From Talinum fruticosum (lineage: Eukaryota > Streptophyta > Magnoliopsida > Caryophyllales > Talinaceae), in contig JAITYX010000041.1 in NCBI GenBank assembly GCA_021018815.1, positions 124,001 through 188,000 on the forward strand: DNA of 64,000 nt. The letters are read 5' to 3'. Made by a program: the position numbers and the translations under genes. Every line of letters begins with the position of its first letter. Position 1 is the first letter of the stretch. The notes beneath the pieces were generated by a model that was given only the letters and a program-made list of their open reading frames with translations, was not told the origin of the DNA and did not search any database. This document shows positions 34,997 to 46,733 of the stretch, piece after piece.

Positions 34997-36707
34997 GGAT
35001 ACGTGAAGGTGGAGGAGAAGTTGTACAAGCGAAGCTTGAACAACCGAAAAGAGGATCCGATGAAAGTGCCATCGTAAATCATTCGCAGCTCGCTATCGAC
35101 AAGGATGAGTTGTGGGTCGAAGGAAGAAAGAAGAAGATGGCACCTTCACTACAACACAAGTCCATTCTATTATGCGAGTGCCTCGTGAGTTTGACTATTT
35201 CTTTATTTATTTTAAGAACTTATCGGTTAATATATGAATTGCCCAATGATAATTTATTTTCTTCTTACAGGATTCTTTGTCACGGACCTCGATTTTAGAA
35301 GTCGCCGACACCACTAGGAGGAGAGACAAGTTAGCCTTAGCCTTACAAAGAGATGAGCATCTTGGTCGTGTTCTAACCATCGTTGGGAAGGTGGGAATAC
35401 TTGAGCACTTTAGGGATAGAAAAGAAGTGCCCCTTCTCTTCTAACTAAGTGGATATCAAGGCAATAATTTCTCAAGTAAAGTCTCAATTGTCCGCCCAAA
35501 TGGAGTCCCGAGTGGCTGCGGATGGTTGCCCAAGTGAAGTCCCGAGTGGCTGCCTAAGTGGAGTCTTGAATGGCTACACAGTGGAAGAGATGATGGCCCG
35601 CTTCATACCATACTTTACCAAGATGGGTATCCCGACACCCAACTTGGAAGAGTTACGTGAGGGTCAATGCTCACCCCGAGACTCGGTGAGCATGAAAGTG
35701 ATCTCACCCATCGACCAATTCGAAGATATGGTCGAGGTAATTAAGATTTTGCTACCTAATGAGAATGCATGTTTTTATTTTGACTAATTATTAGTGTATA
35801 CTTGTTGAATGAATGGTGTATCTACTTTGGTTGTTGTGGAACTCCGACGTGTGGCCATTGAGTAATTAGTTGTTGTTTGTTTTTTGTTATTTTGGATAAG
35901 GGTCGTTATCCCGGGAAAATGTCTACTTTTAAGGGAAACTATGTTTTTTTTTTTTCTAGAATTCTTGATTGTTTAAGTTGTTTCTCAAGGGTTATTATGT
36001 GATTCTAATTCTTATGCTAATTCTTATGCAGCAGGTGTAGTGCATGCTAGCTTCTCATCACCACCCCATAAATCACATTGTGGCAACGGGTGTTGCTTAC
36101 CCCGTGCAGCCAGTTCTCGTCATTCACCGGGCATCGCTCTTAGAGGATCAGGTGAAGGCTGATAGAAGCTATGCAAGGGAAAGGAACCTATGAGTTACCA
36201 ATCCAATCATCGGGCCTCCACAAGTGTTGATGAAGCGGTCAACGCTTTTCTTGCTTAGCCCAAGAGTTTCGTCATCTTTTCCACATTGAAGGTATTTTAT
36301 TTGAAAATATTAGATTGGTTGTTAATATCACATGTATATATTTCTAATTTGCATATTATAATCCTTCCCGAACTAGGATGTTGTGGCCAAAGGTGAGAGT
36401 GGGTGGAAGGGCACTCCTAAGTCCTCGGTTGGAACCAACAAGCATTCAGCGGCGCCCGATCGTCATCCGGAGTACCCCTCTCCAACCCGTTGACGAGTCA
36501 CCTCGGGATTGGAGTTTTATTCTACAAAGTTTTGTGAAGATTTTGCCGGAAGACACAATACTCCAAATCACAAAGCAAAGTCATGTGTTTGGGGTATTGG
36601 AGGGAGACGATGAGATGAGGATACTGGTTTTCTTGGACGATATACTCGTAATTTCGCATATACAAGAGATCGGCATAATCGCTGTTATGCTTATTGCTGT
36701 GCATTTT
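34997..36707 (+). pseudogene. CACTA (En/Spm) transposon gene with coiled coil, DUF8039-like and start of Ulp1-like domain, broken
   Basis: In order: DKDELWVEGRKKK (about 35098-35136), LALALQRDEHLGRVL (about 35330-35375), a coiled-coil-like segment QVKSQLSAQMESRVA (35470-35515), HIVATGVAYPVQPVLVIHRA (about 36060-36130) and EAVNAFLA-stop-PKSFVIFSTLK (about 36230-36290, Trp TGG changed to TAG), then FVKILPEDTILQI, HVFGVLEGDDE and FLDDILVI (about 36525-36650). This is the order of the second CACTA gene that ends in a Ulp1-type cysteine protease; its catalytic part is missing, cut near 36707. Introns: donors at about 35189, 35737 and 36290, acceptors ending TTACAG at 35270 and ATGCAGCAG at about 36034. 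The amino end is removed by the Athila LTR border. Confidence 0.65.
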
Positions 36708-37763
36708 TGATCCAGAATCGAACCGGACCGAAAACCGGTGTGGACCGGCCCGGACCGACAGTGTTCGATCCGGTCCACGGTCCTTAAATTTCAATTATTC
36801 GATTTTCAGTCCCGTTCGATTCGGTCCATAGGTTTTCGGTCCGGATCGAAGACCGGTTCAAAATTAGGGTTTAGTAAAAAAAAAAGCTTTGCTTTGCTTC
36901 TAGTTGGTTCGTTCATTCATTCACAAGCCTCACTTTCTTTGTCTCCCTCACCCTCCCCTCGCGATTCTCTCTCCCGTTGAACTCCCTCCTCACTCACCCC
37001 TATTCTCTCGTCTCCCTCCGGCAAAGTTCGATGGTGGCAGCCTCCGCTCCCAGTGTTGGAACCTTGACCGCCGGCCCTCTCGCACTCGCACAACACCGTG
37101 CTCCTCGCTCCTCGCTCGGTCTTGCCACTTGCCTAACCACCACCGGCTAACTTCTCTGTGTGTATGGTATGTTCCTTCTCTCCCTCTCCCTCTCCCTCTT
37201 TGTATCTATCGCCTGTAGGGCTACCGTAATTCTGAATTAATCTATCCATTAGTTGAAAAATTAGTTCATAATCTATCCATTAGTTCATGGTAATGTGTGT
37301 ATAATCTATCCATTAATCTATCCGTCTGATGTTGTATGAGATGATGTGCTTCTGATTCTATCGCTAAATGGCTGGAATAAATATATGAATCAAGATTGTA
37401 CTTGCCGTTTTGGTGATGGGTGCTTTATGAAAAGCTAAAATGTACAAGATAATTCAATTGAGTTAGTAATAGATCAACAGCAATGGGAAAGGAGTATTGA
37501 AATTTTACATTGAATGTCTCACATGAGATATGTGTAAATGCAATGCATCTGCCCAAACAATAATTTATCCTCTCAAACCTTGGTCGTTCAGACTACTATT
37601 GTAAATTCTTCATCCATGGTAATAAAATATAGGAATAACTACTTCTCTTTTTAGAGAATCTGGAGGCTTAGCACTTCGACTGATATTTTATCAACATGGT
37701 TCATTCAGACGGTTATAAATTGTGATTGGTTCATAATCTTCTCACTTGATTGCCTCCTCCTCT

Positions 37764-37861
37764 TACATTATATATATGTAGTAATTATGGGAACTATACT
37801 TATTCATCGCTCTCAAATACATTATATATATGTAGTAATTATGGGAACTATACTTATTCAT
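37764..37861. repeat. 44-bp direct repeat, two copies
   Basis: 37764-37807 and 37818-37861 are identical (start TACATTATATATATGTAG, end ACTTATTCAT), separated by 10 bp. Confidence 0.95.
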
Positions 37862-38001
37862 AACGTGTAGAAACATATGTAAGACTCATTAATGCATTGA
37901 GTGTGAATTTATTCTCAAGCCTGATTATTTTTAATTTGACACTATGTAATGTGAGTAGATAAATAGATTGTATAGTACTTAATTGGACTAATCATTTTCC
38001 G

Positions 38002-38083
38002 GAAGCCTGGTTATATATAAGACTTGAATTTGACATTATGTTGAAGCCTGATTATATATATGACTTGAATTTGACATAATTTA
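38002..38083. repeat. Imperfect tandem repeat, about 41-bp period
   Basis: Two copies of GAAGCCTG(G/A)TTATATATA followed by GACTTGAATTTGACAT; a third, more diverged relative begins AAGCCTGATTATTTT at about 37917. Confidence 0.8.
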
Positions 38084-38464
38084 TAATTCAAATGCGAAGT
38101 AATACTGGACACCTGAGTATTTTGGATTTGATGCTATTTTCATATATGGTATTTGAGTAACTTAAGATAAATTGAATTAATCATCACGGAGTCCCTAACC
38201 GCTTGTTCTCGAAATGTAAGTTCTTTGTTTTTTTTTTTTATCAAATTATATGTTTTATATAGTTATAAATATATGGTTTAGTTACTTAATTTTCTTAGTT
38301 TACTTGTTAATTATAGATGTTGAGCTCCTAATCCAAAAAGAGAAGAAGTTCGGAAGTGGAAGAATTATTTGCTATGGATATCGATGATATTGAAGATGAG
38401 GAAGAAGCCGAGTCAACTGAGCCAGATGGCCCATGTCAAAATGCATCAACAAATAAGGGCAAAC

Positions 38465-38576
38465 AATAAGTGGTTAGAAAGTCCAAGACTAGGGCAGAGT
38501 GTTGGAAATATTTTGACAAAATCAAAGAGAATGGCAAGAGAATGGCGGGTAAGTGCAAATATCGTGGTTCATCACC
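38465..38576 (+). pseudogene. hAT transposase BED zinc finger, broken
   Basis: The frame reads VRKSKTRAECWKYFDKIKEN and MAGKCKYRGSSP. This is the BED pattern W.YF...(x)..C.YC with the second Cys of the CKYCG pair changed to Arg. An in-frame TAA precedes VVRKSK, and the acidic upstream frame (DIDDIEDEEEAESTE, about 38380-38420) would be the usual amino-terminal part. BED fingers bind transposon ends. The remaining transposase, including the dimerisation domain, was not found. Confidence 0.6.
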
Positions 38577-38935
38577 TTATTTTTATTATTGTATACTACC
38601 ATAAGCAATACAGAAACGTGGAATGTAACTTCTACATTCTCCAATACATGAAAGAGATAGTGACCCGGTTGAATTTCGATGATCTTGAATGTAATCATGT
38701 AAAGGTACTTAATTCTAAGCACCCTTTTTTAAAATTTATTTGTGAAAATTTAATTTATCTTTTCATGTTTATTTTAGCTTAATTAGTACTTGCACTTGAC
38801 GTAAATATATGTAAAATTACTTTTACAACATTGGTCATATTATTTCTCGGGAAAGAAGCCCACCACTACCCCTTAAACACAAGTTGTGTTGGATGAGCTT
38901 AGAGAGGATAATTTTTGTGATTTTTTAATTGTATA

Positions 38936-38939
<4 letters not shown>

Positions 38940-38971
<32 letters not shown>
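38940..38971. repeat. AT dinucleotide microsatellite
   Basis: About 16 uninterrupted AT units. Confidence 0.95.
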
Positions 38972-38974
<3 letters not shown>

Positions 38975-39412
38975 GTGAAATATGAATTAGTTGCTCAGAA
39001 TAAGAAGTAGAGGATTTCAATGCTCCTATTGCATCCGGATATCGAATGCACTTCTCCACTTACAAGACACAATCTTATTGGAGAAGCAGAGTTGGTGAAG
39101 AAAGAATTTGTTGACTTGGACAACATCTAAGTACATCTATGGTCCCTGCTACTTGTCATGTGGTCATTATTGATTCTGATGATGAGGATGATATCATGCT
39201 GCTCTATACTCCTGGTATTATCTCACATCCGTGTAATATGAGTTGCTGAAAGTTAACTGTTCTTGCTTGACTAATAGTTTTTTTTTTTTTTTTGTTTTTT
39301 GATGGAATGGCTAATAGTTGTGTAACAAGTGAGGGTATTGGTGGTTTGGTGTGTAAATTGTTGTGGTTGCAAAATGTATGTGTATATTTTGGTTGTATAA
39401 TTGTATAGTGGG

Positions 39413-39744
39413 TACCAAAAATAAAAAAATTATTAAAAAATTTTAAACATATTACTACGATTCTTACCAAAGAACTATAATAATAGGTCTGAAAGTAATC
39501 TATTACTACAGTTCATTTGAAAAACTATAGTAATAGATATTATGGTTTTAGATAAAGAACCATAGTAATAGATACACATATTATTACGATTCTTGAAATG
39601 AACCGTAATAATAGAGGCTTATTACTACGGTTTTGAACCGTAGGAAAAGATTCAAATCTACTATTACGCTTACATACACGATACTTTGTAACCCTATTAA
39701 AAGGTCTTTTCGAATCGTAATAAAAGATGGTTATTGTATTAGTG
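39413..39744. mobile_element. Right terminus of a CACTA element with subterminal hairpin repeats
   Basis: The right end reads ATTGTATTAGTG, that is CACTAATACAAT on the minus strand, the CACTA terminal signature. Inward lie repeated, mutually inverted units of the kind ATTACTACGGTTC and GAACCGTAGTAAT (39455-39690), the usual subterminal transposase-binding array. The next three bases are AAG; the partner end with AAG-CACTA was not found, so the pairing with the gene at 34997-36707 is only likely. Confidence 0.75.
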
Positions 39745-41861
39745 AAGCGGTAATCATTTGAATGATTCACAAGAATGAATCAACCGATTGATGGGTTTAT
39801 GTTTTTAGACCTTGTACGATTAATGGATACTATTCACCGATTGTTATATTTAGATTTAGACTTTTTGTCTATTCTGGGCAAAAAATAATCTGATTTTTTA
39901 ATAACTATATGTTTTTTACTCATAAGATTTATTATTTTATAATTTTTATGCTATTTTATTTTTACATTTGCAAGAAAAATAGAATAAATAAAAAAATTGG
40001 TGAAATGTGGAAATTGAGTTTAAAAAAGTCAACACAATTCAAATCCCTTAACCCATATATACCAAAATATAAAAAAAGATTAATGAACTCACAACGCTCA
40101 CCACCACTACACCAGACATCTCCTCCTCATTTAGCCTCCATCTGCATGTGGCCTTTTAGATTGAAGCCAAGCCATTGTACAATATAAAGACCAAGACCCA
40201 AAAAAAAAGGGCAACTAAAGCCAAGCACACAAGCAACAAACAAAAGGGCACAATGGGAAAGTCCATTCCCACTATTATGATAGAACAAATGATAGGTGAT
40301 ATGCAAGCATATTGAACATCCTCCTCTTACCCTTATGGTCAATCATGAGTAGTAAGAAGATCAAATAACTTTTAGCTTATGACATTTTATTAGAATCCGA
40401 CTGATGCTACAACCATTAGACCCTATAATGTATAAGCATACTAATACAGTTGGAGTTGTACTATATATATATATTTTACATGGTAAGAAAATCAACTAAG
40501 AGATAACCCTTCTCTCGAGAGGTGTACCTAATTTGTACTCCATTAAAATGGAGAGAAAAAAGGAAGAAGGAATCGACGTCCAAAATAAGGAATTAGAAAA
40601 ACAAAGTCCACATTTTGCCACCCAATCGGTTGTCATGTTCCTTCTCTAAACGTATGTCGTACAATCACTTGGTTGCAACTCATGAGAAAACGACGTGTAT
40701 CCTGTATGAATGTATGGATTTCCAGGGTATCTCGCATCTCACCTTTAATTCCTTTTATGACAACTTAATTATCTCCTTCCAAAACAATTGAGCAAAATCT
40801 TGCCTATACTCGTTGCTCTAACTCCATTACGCATAACGAAGTTTCAATTACCAAAACAGATGTTGGTATATATATATATATATATATATATAAGGCCAAA
40901 TTTAGGCGAGACTTTCTTACAACAGTTCTATCTAAATTATCATTTGTGAAGATAGACACAACGGAAGGGAAGGGGCAATATAGCCAAATGGTTGGAATAA
41001 CAATCAAGTAATCATAGTGCACTAACCAGTCCGCTGCGCAATTTATTTATCTAAAGATGTTATTGATCTTACTCCTTGTAAATTTTATTATCAAAGTCAA
41101 AATATTCTTGATGATATAATCAATTTGCCATGAAATTATACCTCATATAGGTTCAAGGGACATGATGTAAGATTGTTCCGTATTTGGAAATATAGGATAG
41201 AAATGTTGTCGGCCAAATGTGGAAACAACTGAGTTAGTAGTTCTTTTGTAATGGTCTTCTTTCAGGGAAAATTGAATAATAATTTGGACTATCAGAAGAA
41301 CAATGTGGACTATCACACGGAAAAGCGGTTAGACGTCCATTCAAGCATTGCTACCTGATTCACCAAGTACAGCTTTTTCCCCTTTTCTCCCAACTTAAAT
41401 TTTCACAGGAGTATCACAACTGAAAAAATTAGTTGCCCATTGAATACCTATATTGTCTTCAAATAAACTATATAGGTTGAGAGGTCTACGCCTACTATTG
41501 TGTTTTAGAAATTAAGTACAACCAATTATATATCAATAACCAAATTAAAAATAAACTTGACGAATAATGACAATAACTTTACTAATTATATTAAAATGAT
41601 CATGAGGCTACCTAATTCAAAATTTTGAGTAAAAATCTTATCTATAAATACATAATCGGAAAAATGAGCTTCCTGAGCTAGAAGATGAATTAGTACGCAT
41701 GCCCATGTGGGTAGATCTATATGTTGCAGGGATTGATATCTCAACAACCATTAATCCAAAAATTTGTTCAAAACTTTATCCAAAAATTTTCATGCAGAAG
41801 CCCATAAAAAATTTTCATGTTAGTGATTAGAATAACAAAAAAATTTTAAATTAGATATCAT
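39745..41861. other. AT-rich intergenic DNA
   Basis: No coding motif on either strand. It holds a TA dinucleotide run at 40867-40892 and short AT runs near 40464-40474. The open frames here are short and without recognisable domains. Confidence 0.5.
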
Positions 41862-42459
41862 TAGACCTGGCAAAACCGACCCGAAATGAACAAGTCAACC
41901 CGAACAACCCGAAATTCAAACTGAACCGACATCCGAAACAATTGAACCGATTTTAACCCGAAAACCGAAATGAACCGACCCGAACCGAACCGAACCGACC
42001 CGAAATTCTATGAACCCGATTCCAACCGAACCGAAACCGAGCCGAACCGAAACCGAGCCGAACCGAAAATGACCCGAACCGAATCGGACCCGAATCGATT
42101 TAACCCAAATAAAAGTGACCCAACCCACATTGTTTTTGACGATGGACTTTTGTGCCTATAGTGGTACAATTTTAACTCGATTTTAACTCAAAAAGTGACC
42201 CGATTACGACCCGATCCGAAATTAACTCGAATCGAATCCGAACGAGATTGACCCAAAGTTGAACCGAACCGAATTTGACCCGAACCAAAACCGAACGAAC
42301 CCGAACGAGATCGACCCGAAATCGACCCGAAGTTTACCTGAACCGAAGTTGACCCGAACCCGAAACCGAACCGGACCCGAACAAGATCGACCTAAAGTTA
42401 ACTCGAATCGAACTAATCCGAACCGAACCCGAACCAAATGACCCCGATTGCCAGGTATA
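41862..42459. mobile_element. Non-autonomous hAT element (598 bp)
   Basis: The ends are TAGACCTGGCAA and TTGCCAGGTATA, inverted with one mismatch, flanked by a perfect 8-bp duplication GATATCAT (41854-41861 and 42460-42467). The inside is filled with ACCGAACC/GACCCGAA words (41880-42110 and 42195-42440) around an AT-rich centre at 42110-42190. No transposase. An 8-bp duplication and these ends mean hAT. Confidence 0.93.
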
Positions 42460-44096
42460 GATATCATCATAAAATTTCTAAATTCACCATTGGTAATCAG
42501 TTGGTAGGTCAGCAAAAGGAGCAAATAATATTTCACTGAGTCGCTAGTGAAGCTGAGAAAAAGAGATGAACTGCGGCGAAAGCTTCACCAACCAGAGCAT
42601 CTACTTTACAGTTTCTACCATAAATCAATCATAAAAGTTAGCTTTAAATGAAAGGGAACTAGGTGATGACTGATGAGCTCCCTTTTTCCATTAGTGGATC
42701 CTTTTTAAAAAAATAAAAAAATTTACACTGACCCACTCCCCTCAACTTTTTAGTTTAGCCAGATTCATCGTCCAGATCCACACACTTTTTATAGTTTTAT
42801 GTTCTTTTTATAAGTAATTCTTTCATTTTACTAATCAAAAGGAGAGACCGATTGAAATGAAGAATGATTCTGACAAGCAAAAAGTTCTACTCATGAGTAA
42901 AATACCAGTGTTTTTTTGGCTCATGTTCAAACTTTTGACATAAATATGCAACCAAACTGTTATTTTAATGAGTAAAAAATGAATTTAATAAGGGAAAATT
43001 AATTGTTTTATTTAATTTTTTTAAATTCTCACCAAAATTTGAGGTAGATTAAATGTATATTAAAATTTAGGGATGGTAAATATTAAGTCAAAAATTTGAA
43101 GGTTGAAAATTAATGTGAAATACCTAAGAGGTGGTAAGTACAAAAACTTATTAAAAGAGGTATGGGGCATTCTTCTATTTTTAAGGGTTATGGAAGTGTT
43201 CTATGTTTAACAAAAAGTTCAAGGGTATTGTTAAAATCATGTTGAAGTGACTAATTTTTTCTATGACGAGTTATCAGTGAGGACTTATATTTTTTTGCCA
43301 ATTATCTTAGTTTAAAAATTATTTTTAACAAGTGATGGAGTATTCTCACTTTTTCAATAATTTTTTTTCCATCAATTCCCATTATTTGCAAAGGTTCTCT
43401 TACTTTACTCTTTCCCTATCTGCAAGTGGGATTCTATTGATCATACAAAAGAAATAAATAATCTAAATTGTAAAAGTTGATATGAATTCTAGAAACGAAA
43501 CATCATTTGGAAAATGAAATGCGTTGTTCTTTCATTGGTAAAATAGTATGCTTGAGTGTTAATAATTAGTTTAACGATGAAATTTTATTTAAACATATAC
43601 ATGCTTTGTCAATTAAGATTGATCCAATTAACACAAAATCTTATATCTCCTTATATTCAAATACATAATACTCAAGTACATCTAACAAGTTAAATCAACT
43701 AGGTGGATTTTTGTACTGGACGTTTGTTTTTGCATGTAAAGCTATGGGATTCCCGGGTGGAGCATGTATTAAAGGTCTAATCAATGTATCGTTTTTTTAC
43801 TTATTTACCTCTTATTAAGGTTTATTAATGACTTGAAAAAAAAAAAGGAAGAAAAAGTCCTCTAACACGTAGAGCTGGCATGAGGAAGTTAGATCCTAAA
43901 ATTAAGACCTTTTCGATTGCTCGAACAATAAATTATATTGCATTTGTGTCAGGGCCCAAGTACCAATAGCACTAGTTACAAAGACCAATCTCACATTATA
44001 GAAGCAAAACGCAAAGCAAATAACAGAATATATAGCTAGTAGCACTGCAATTTCCTACATAGAAACTGTTAGGTCCTACTTGATCTTCACGCCCTT
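42460..44096. other. AT-rich intergenic DNA downstream of the X8 gene
   Basis: No gene or clear repeat end seen. The 3' untranslated region of the X8 gene must start at 44096 and run leftwards; I see no unambiguous poly-A signal position. Confidence 0.45.
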
Positions 44097-45822
44097 TCAT
44101 TCGTAGATACAATTTCCATAGCCTGCCAGTAACATACAAGTAAGAAAATATTATAATCATATATATGCGTAAAATTTGAAAATAAGTTTCATAGATATAA
44201 ATGTATTGCTAATGAGAATTTGACTAAGTGGATAATATTGACACATGCTAAAAAATATTATATACTTTTAGCCCTTTTTGTAGTTTAAACTATAAGATTA
44301 TTACAACTACATGAGTCTGCTAGAAGTTACATGAAAAGCGGAAACAATTTATGTTTATGTTTGTTTATGTTCTTTTATATTCGTTTATGTTCGTTCATTT
44401 GTTATTTTAACTCCTCATTTCTAATCGTTTATGTTCTTTTATGTTTGTTTATGTTTGTTTATATACGTTTCTATTCATTTATGTTAGTTTCTACCCTTTT
44501 ATTTTCGTTTCGTTTCTATTTCTATTTATATTTATGTGCGTTTTGTATGTAAGTTCGAACAACCCTATATTCAACTCAAAAACTGTTCATACCGGATTAC
44601 CTCTTTGAATGGCCTAGAACAATGCTTGATCCTAATGCCTAATTTGCGCTAGTTCCATAGCCCAAATTGACCCTGAGTCAACTTGAGTAGACTAAAAGTT
44701 TCCTATTGATACATGTTTATTGAACCGCACAACAACAAATTTGATGTTGACCCAACCAAAACAAGTCAGATGGGAGATCCCACCTACAAGAACATAACCT
44801 AACCTCAGCCTAGAACAATCTATTTGTTAGGTCTAGTCCAGTTAGGGCTTTGTTCCCTAGACAAAATATGAGAACTGATGAAGAAGTCAAATTAAAAAAG
44901 CAACTTACTGGGGTCAGTGATGACAATAAGGCCAGAGCCCCTGAAGTCACAGTTCCACTTGTTGCAGCCCTTGGCCCTGAAGTAGAGGTTCATGGCAATG
45001 GAGGCATGGTTTATGAGGTTATCAGGGGAGAAACAGGGGCACCCTCTTTGGATAACCCTGCAATCCACTTGTGAGCAGGCATAGTTTATGTTTGCTAGCA
45101 AAGTTGCTTCATCTGATGATGGTTTTGCCACACACCATGCTCTCTGTTCAATCATTATTCCCAAATCCAAAAATAACAATGTATCGTGTTAGATCTTATT
45201 CCAATTAGTGAAAAAAACAACAACTAAAAGAAAAATTATTAATAGCATTTACCTGTCCGTTGACCACTGTCAGGAATCCACCTGGTCAACAACAATAGAT
45301 AGGCTGAGCAAAAATAATGCATTAAATTCTTTATAATTATGCTCCAAATTTTAACTAGGTATATATGGAGTTTAATTTCACATAAATTGAACAGTTTAGA
45401 TATTATTGTTGGTATATGATAGAATTTTTCATTCTCCTAAGTATTTTCCCAAAATATCCACTCAAAACTTTCTTGTTGATGCAATTTCTTTTATAAGCTT
45501 ACGGAACCAATCAAGAACAAATATGGACTACCTGAACCCAAATAATCGTACCGAAACCCAGCTACCCATTGTTGCAAGACTATGAATGAAATAAATAATT
45601 GATAATGAAGTTTATATTCCTCATTCTGATCTAAACAAGGTAGCTGGGTTACATGAAATTCCCAAGATACTGACAAAGAAATAACCTTTTCCAGAAATTT
45701 ATTAACTGACCATTAAAAGAGGGAGAAAGAGAGAGAGAAAGAGAGAGAAGAAATGGTGTACCTAGAAAGACAGAGATGGGGATGAGGAGAAGAAAGAGGA
45801 GAGAGAAAGAAGATCCAGCCAT
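44097..45822 (-). CDS. X8 / CBM43 domain secreted protein (short callose-binding-like protein), four exons
   Basis: Exons on the minus strand: 45762-45822, 45253-45281, 44909-45143 and 44097-44122, joining in phase to 351 bp, 116 residues plus TGA. All introns have GT...AG ends (donors GTACACC, GTAAATG, GTAAGTT; acceptors GACCAG, AACAG, TGGCAG). Exon 1 and exon 2 encode a signal peptide (MAGSSFSLLFLLLIPISVFL, cleavage probably after VNGQ). Exon 3 is the X8 domain: WCVAKP, LLANINYACSQVDC, GCPCFSPDNLINHASIAMNL, GCNKWNCDFRGSGLI; exon 4 adds SYGNCIYE. The Cys pattern and the WCV start are those of carbohydrate-binding module 43, which binds beta-1,3-glucan (callose) at walls and plasmodesmata. 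The length matches the short family members without a membrane anchor. It is intact and looks like a working host gene. The individual partner or tissue cannot be told. Confidence 0.88.
44340..44545. repeat. GTTTATGTTC-type low-complexity array in the last intron of the X8 gene
   Basis: More than a dozen imperfect copies of GTTTATGTT(C/T) and TTCTTTTAT on the plus strand, inside the 786-bp intron 44123-44908. No terminal repeats recognised. Confidence 0.75.
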
Positions 45823-46733
45823 TGCTGCTTTGCTGCAGAGTGTACTAGTAAGTTGGATAAGAATTTCAGAGGACTATTAGTAGTAGAAGTAGTGGGCAGT
45901 GAGTGTGGAAGAACAAAGACTTTTCTCGTAAGTGGTGAAAGAGAATGAGAAAGGTCGGCTTTTTAAAATTCAAGGCCAAGGGAAGCTGTAAAAGCATCCA
46001 ACGGCTATGTTGACTGCTCGTGTGAGAGTGCGTGTGCTGAAACGTTATTGGTTGGCTGACCTTTCAGGTGGAAAAGACCCCACGCAATGAATTGCTGATA
46101 AGTGTCACACCTTACATCACCCCTGACTGTGCATCAGTGAGATTAGTAAAAAAGGGAACCAGTGGTATATCTGTCATTTTCTATGGTTAAATATGTGCCT
46201 AGTCTTGAAAACTTTAATGTAAGTAGAACACTAATTGTTGTAATGGAGTATCAAAACTATACTTTAATATATGGTTGGATTAAAGTGAATAAAAGGATAA
46301 AATAATTTATAAAAAATATAATTTATAGAACTAATTTTGCAATGATGTCTTTAATGGAATGAAATTTTTAAAGAGAGAGAAAGATTGAGACAAATCTTTT
46401 TTTGAAATTAGGTAAGTGCTTTGAGTTTGTCCTATCTACATGACTATATACGATTAACTCCTTTACTAAGCAACAACTATTTAAATAATACGAAATGTAA
46501 ATTTAACATTTTGTAGAGGACTAATTTTAATTGTTGGATAAATTTGAGTTTAGAAAGATTTTGATTACGAATGTTATAAACCTCACCATAACTCGCGGCT
46601 ATTTGCTTTTCGACAACATAGATTGATTTTCTATCTAAAACTAGACATAAACATAATTGTTGAATTTTTCGATGCATTTGGTGATGATTGATAACTGATG
46701 ATTGATAACTTTCCATTTAAATAGGTGAAGGTA
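45823..46733 (-). promoter_or_regulatory. Upstream region of the X8 gene
   Basis: No TATAAATA box; the nearest weak candidate on the minus strand is TTTTAAAA at about 45961-45967, some 140 bp before the ATG. Beyond about 46200 the sequence is AT-rich without genes. Confidence 0.35.

Larger units (their letters stand above)
36708..39250 (+). mobile_element. Degenerate hAT-like DNA transposon
   Basis: The left side (36715-36870) is dense in GGACCG/CGGTCC/ACCGG words, typical of hAT subterminal regions. Then come a CT-rich leader, an AT-rich intron-like stretch and a BED zinc-finger remnant at 38465-38576. The CACTA gene stops exactly where this starts, so it is probably an insertion in that gene. 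No terminal inverted repeats or 8-bp duplication could be found; the right border is uncertain. Confidence 0.45.

Noticed and set aside
35148..35160. CACTACAACACAAG as left terminus of the CACTA element
   Set aside because: It lies inside coding sequence of the CACTA gene, is preceded by TT rather than the AAG next to the right end, and does not match the right terminal sequence beyond CACTA.
36738..37218. Plus-strand open frames at the hAT-like left side
   Set aside because: Composed of GGTCC words and a CT-rich leader; no domain and no conservation signal visible.
42222..42536. Arg/Gly/Phe-rich minus-strand open frame (and 41916-42128)
   Set aside because: Translation of the CCGAACC words of the non-autonomous hAT element.
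44850..45074. Plus-strand open frame overlapping the X8 gene
   Set aside because: Shadow of the third X8 exon on the opposite strand; the minus-strand frame has the full cysteine pattern and splice sites.
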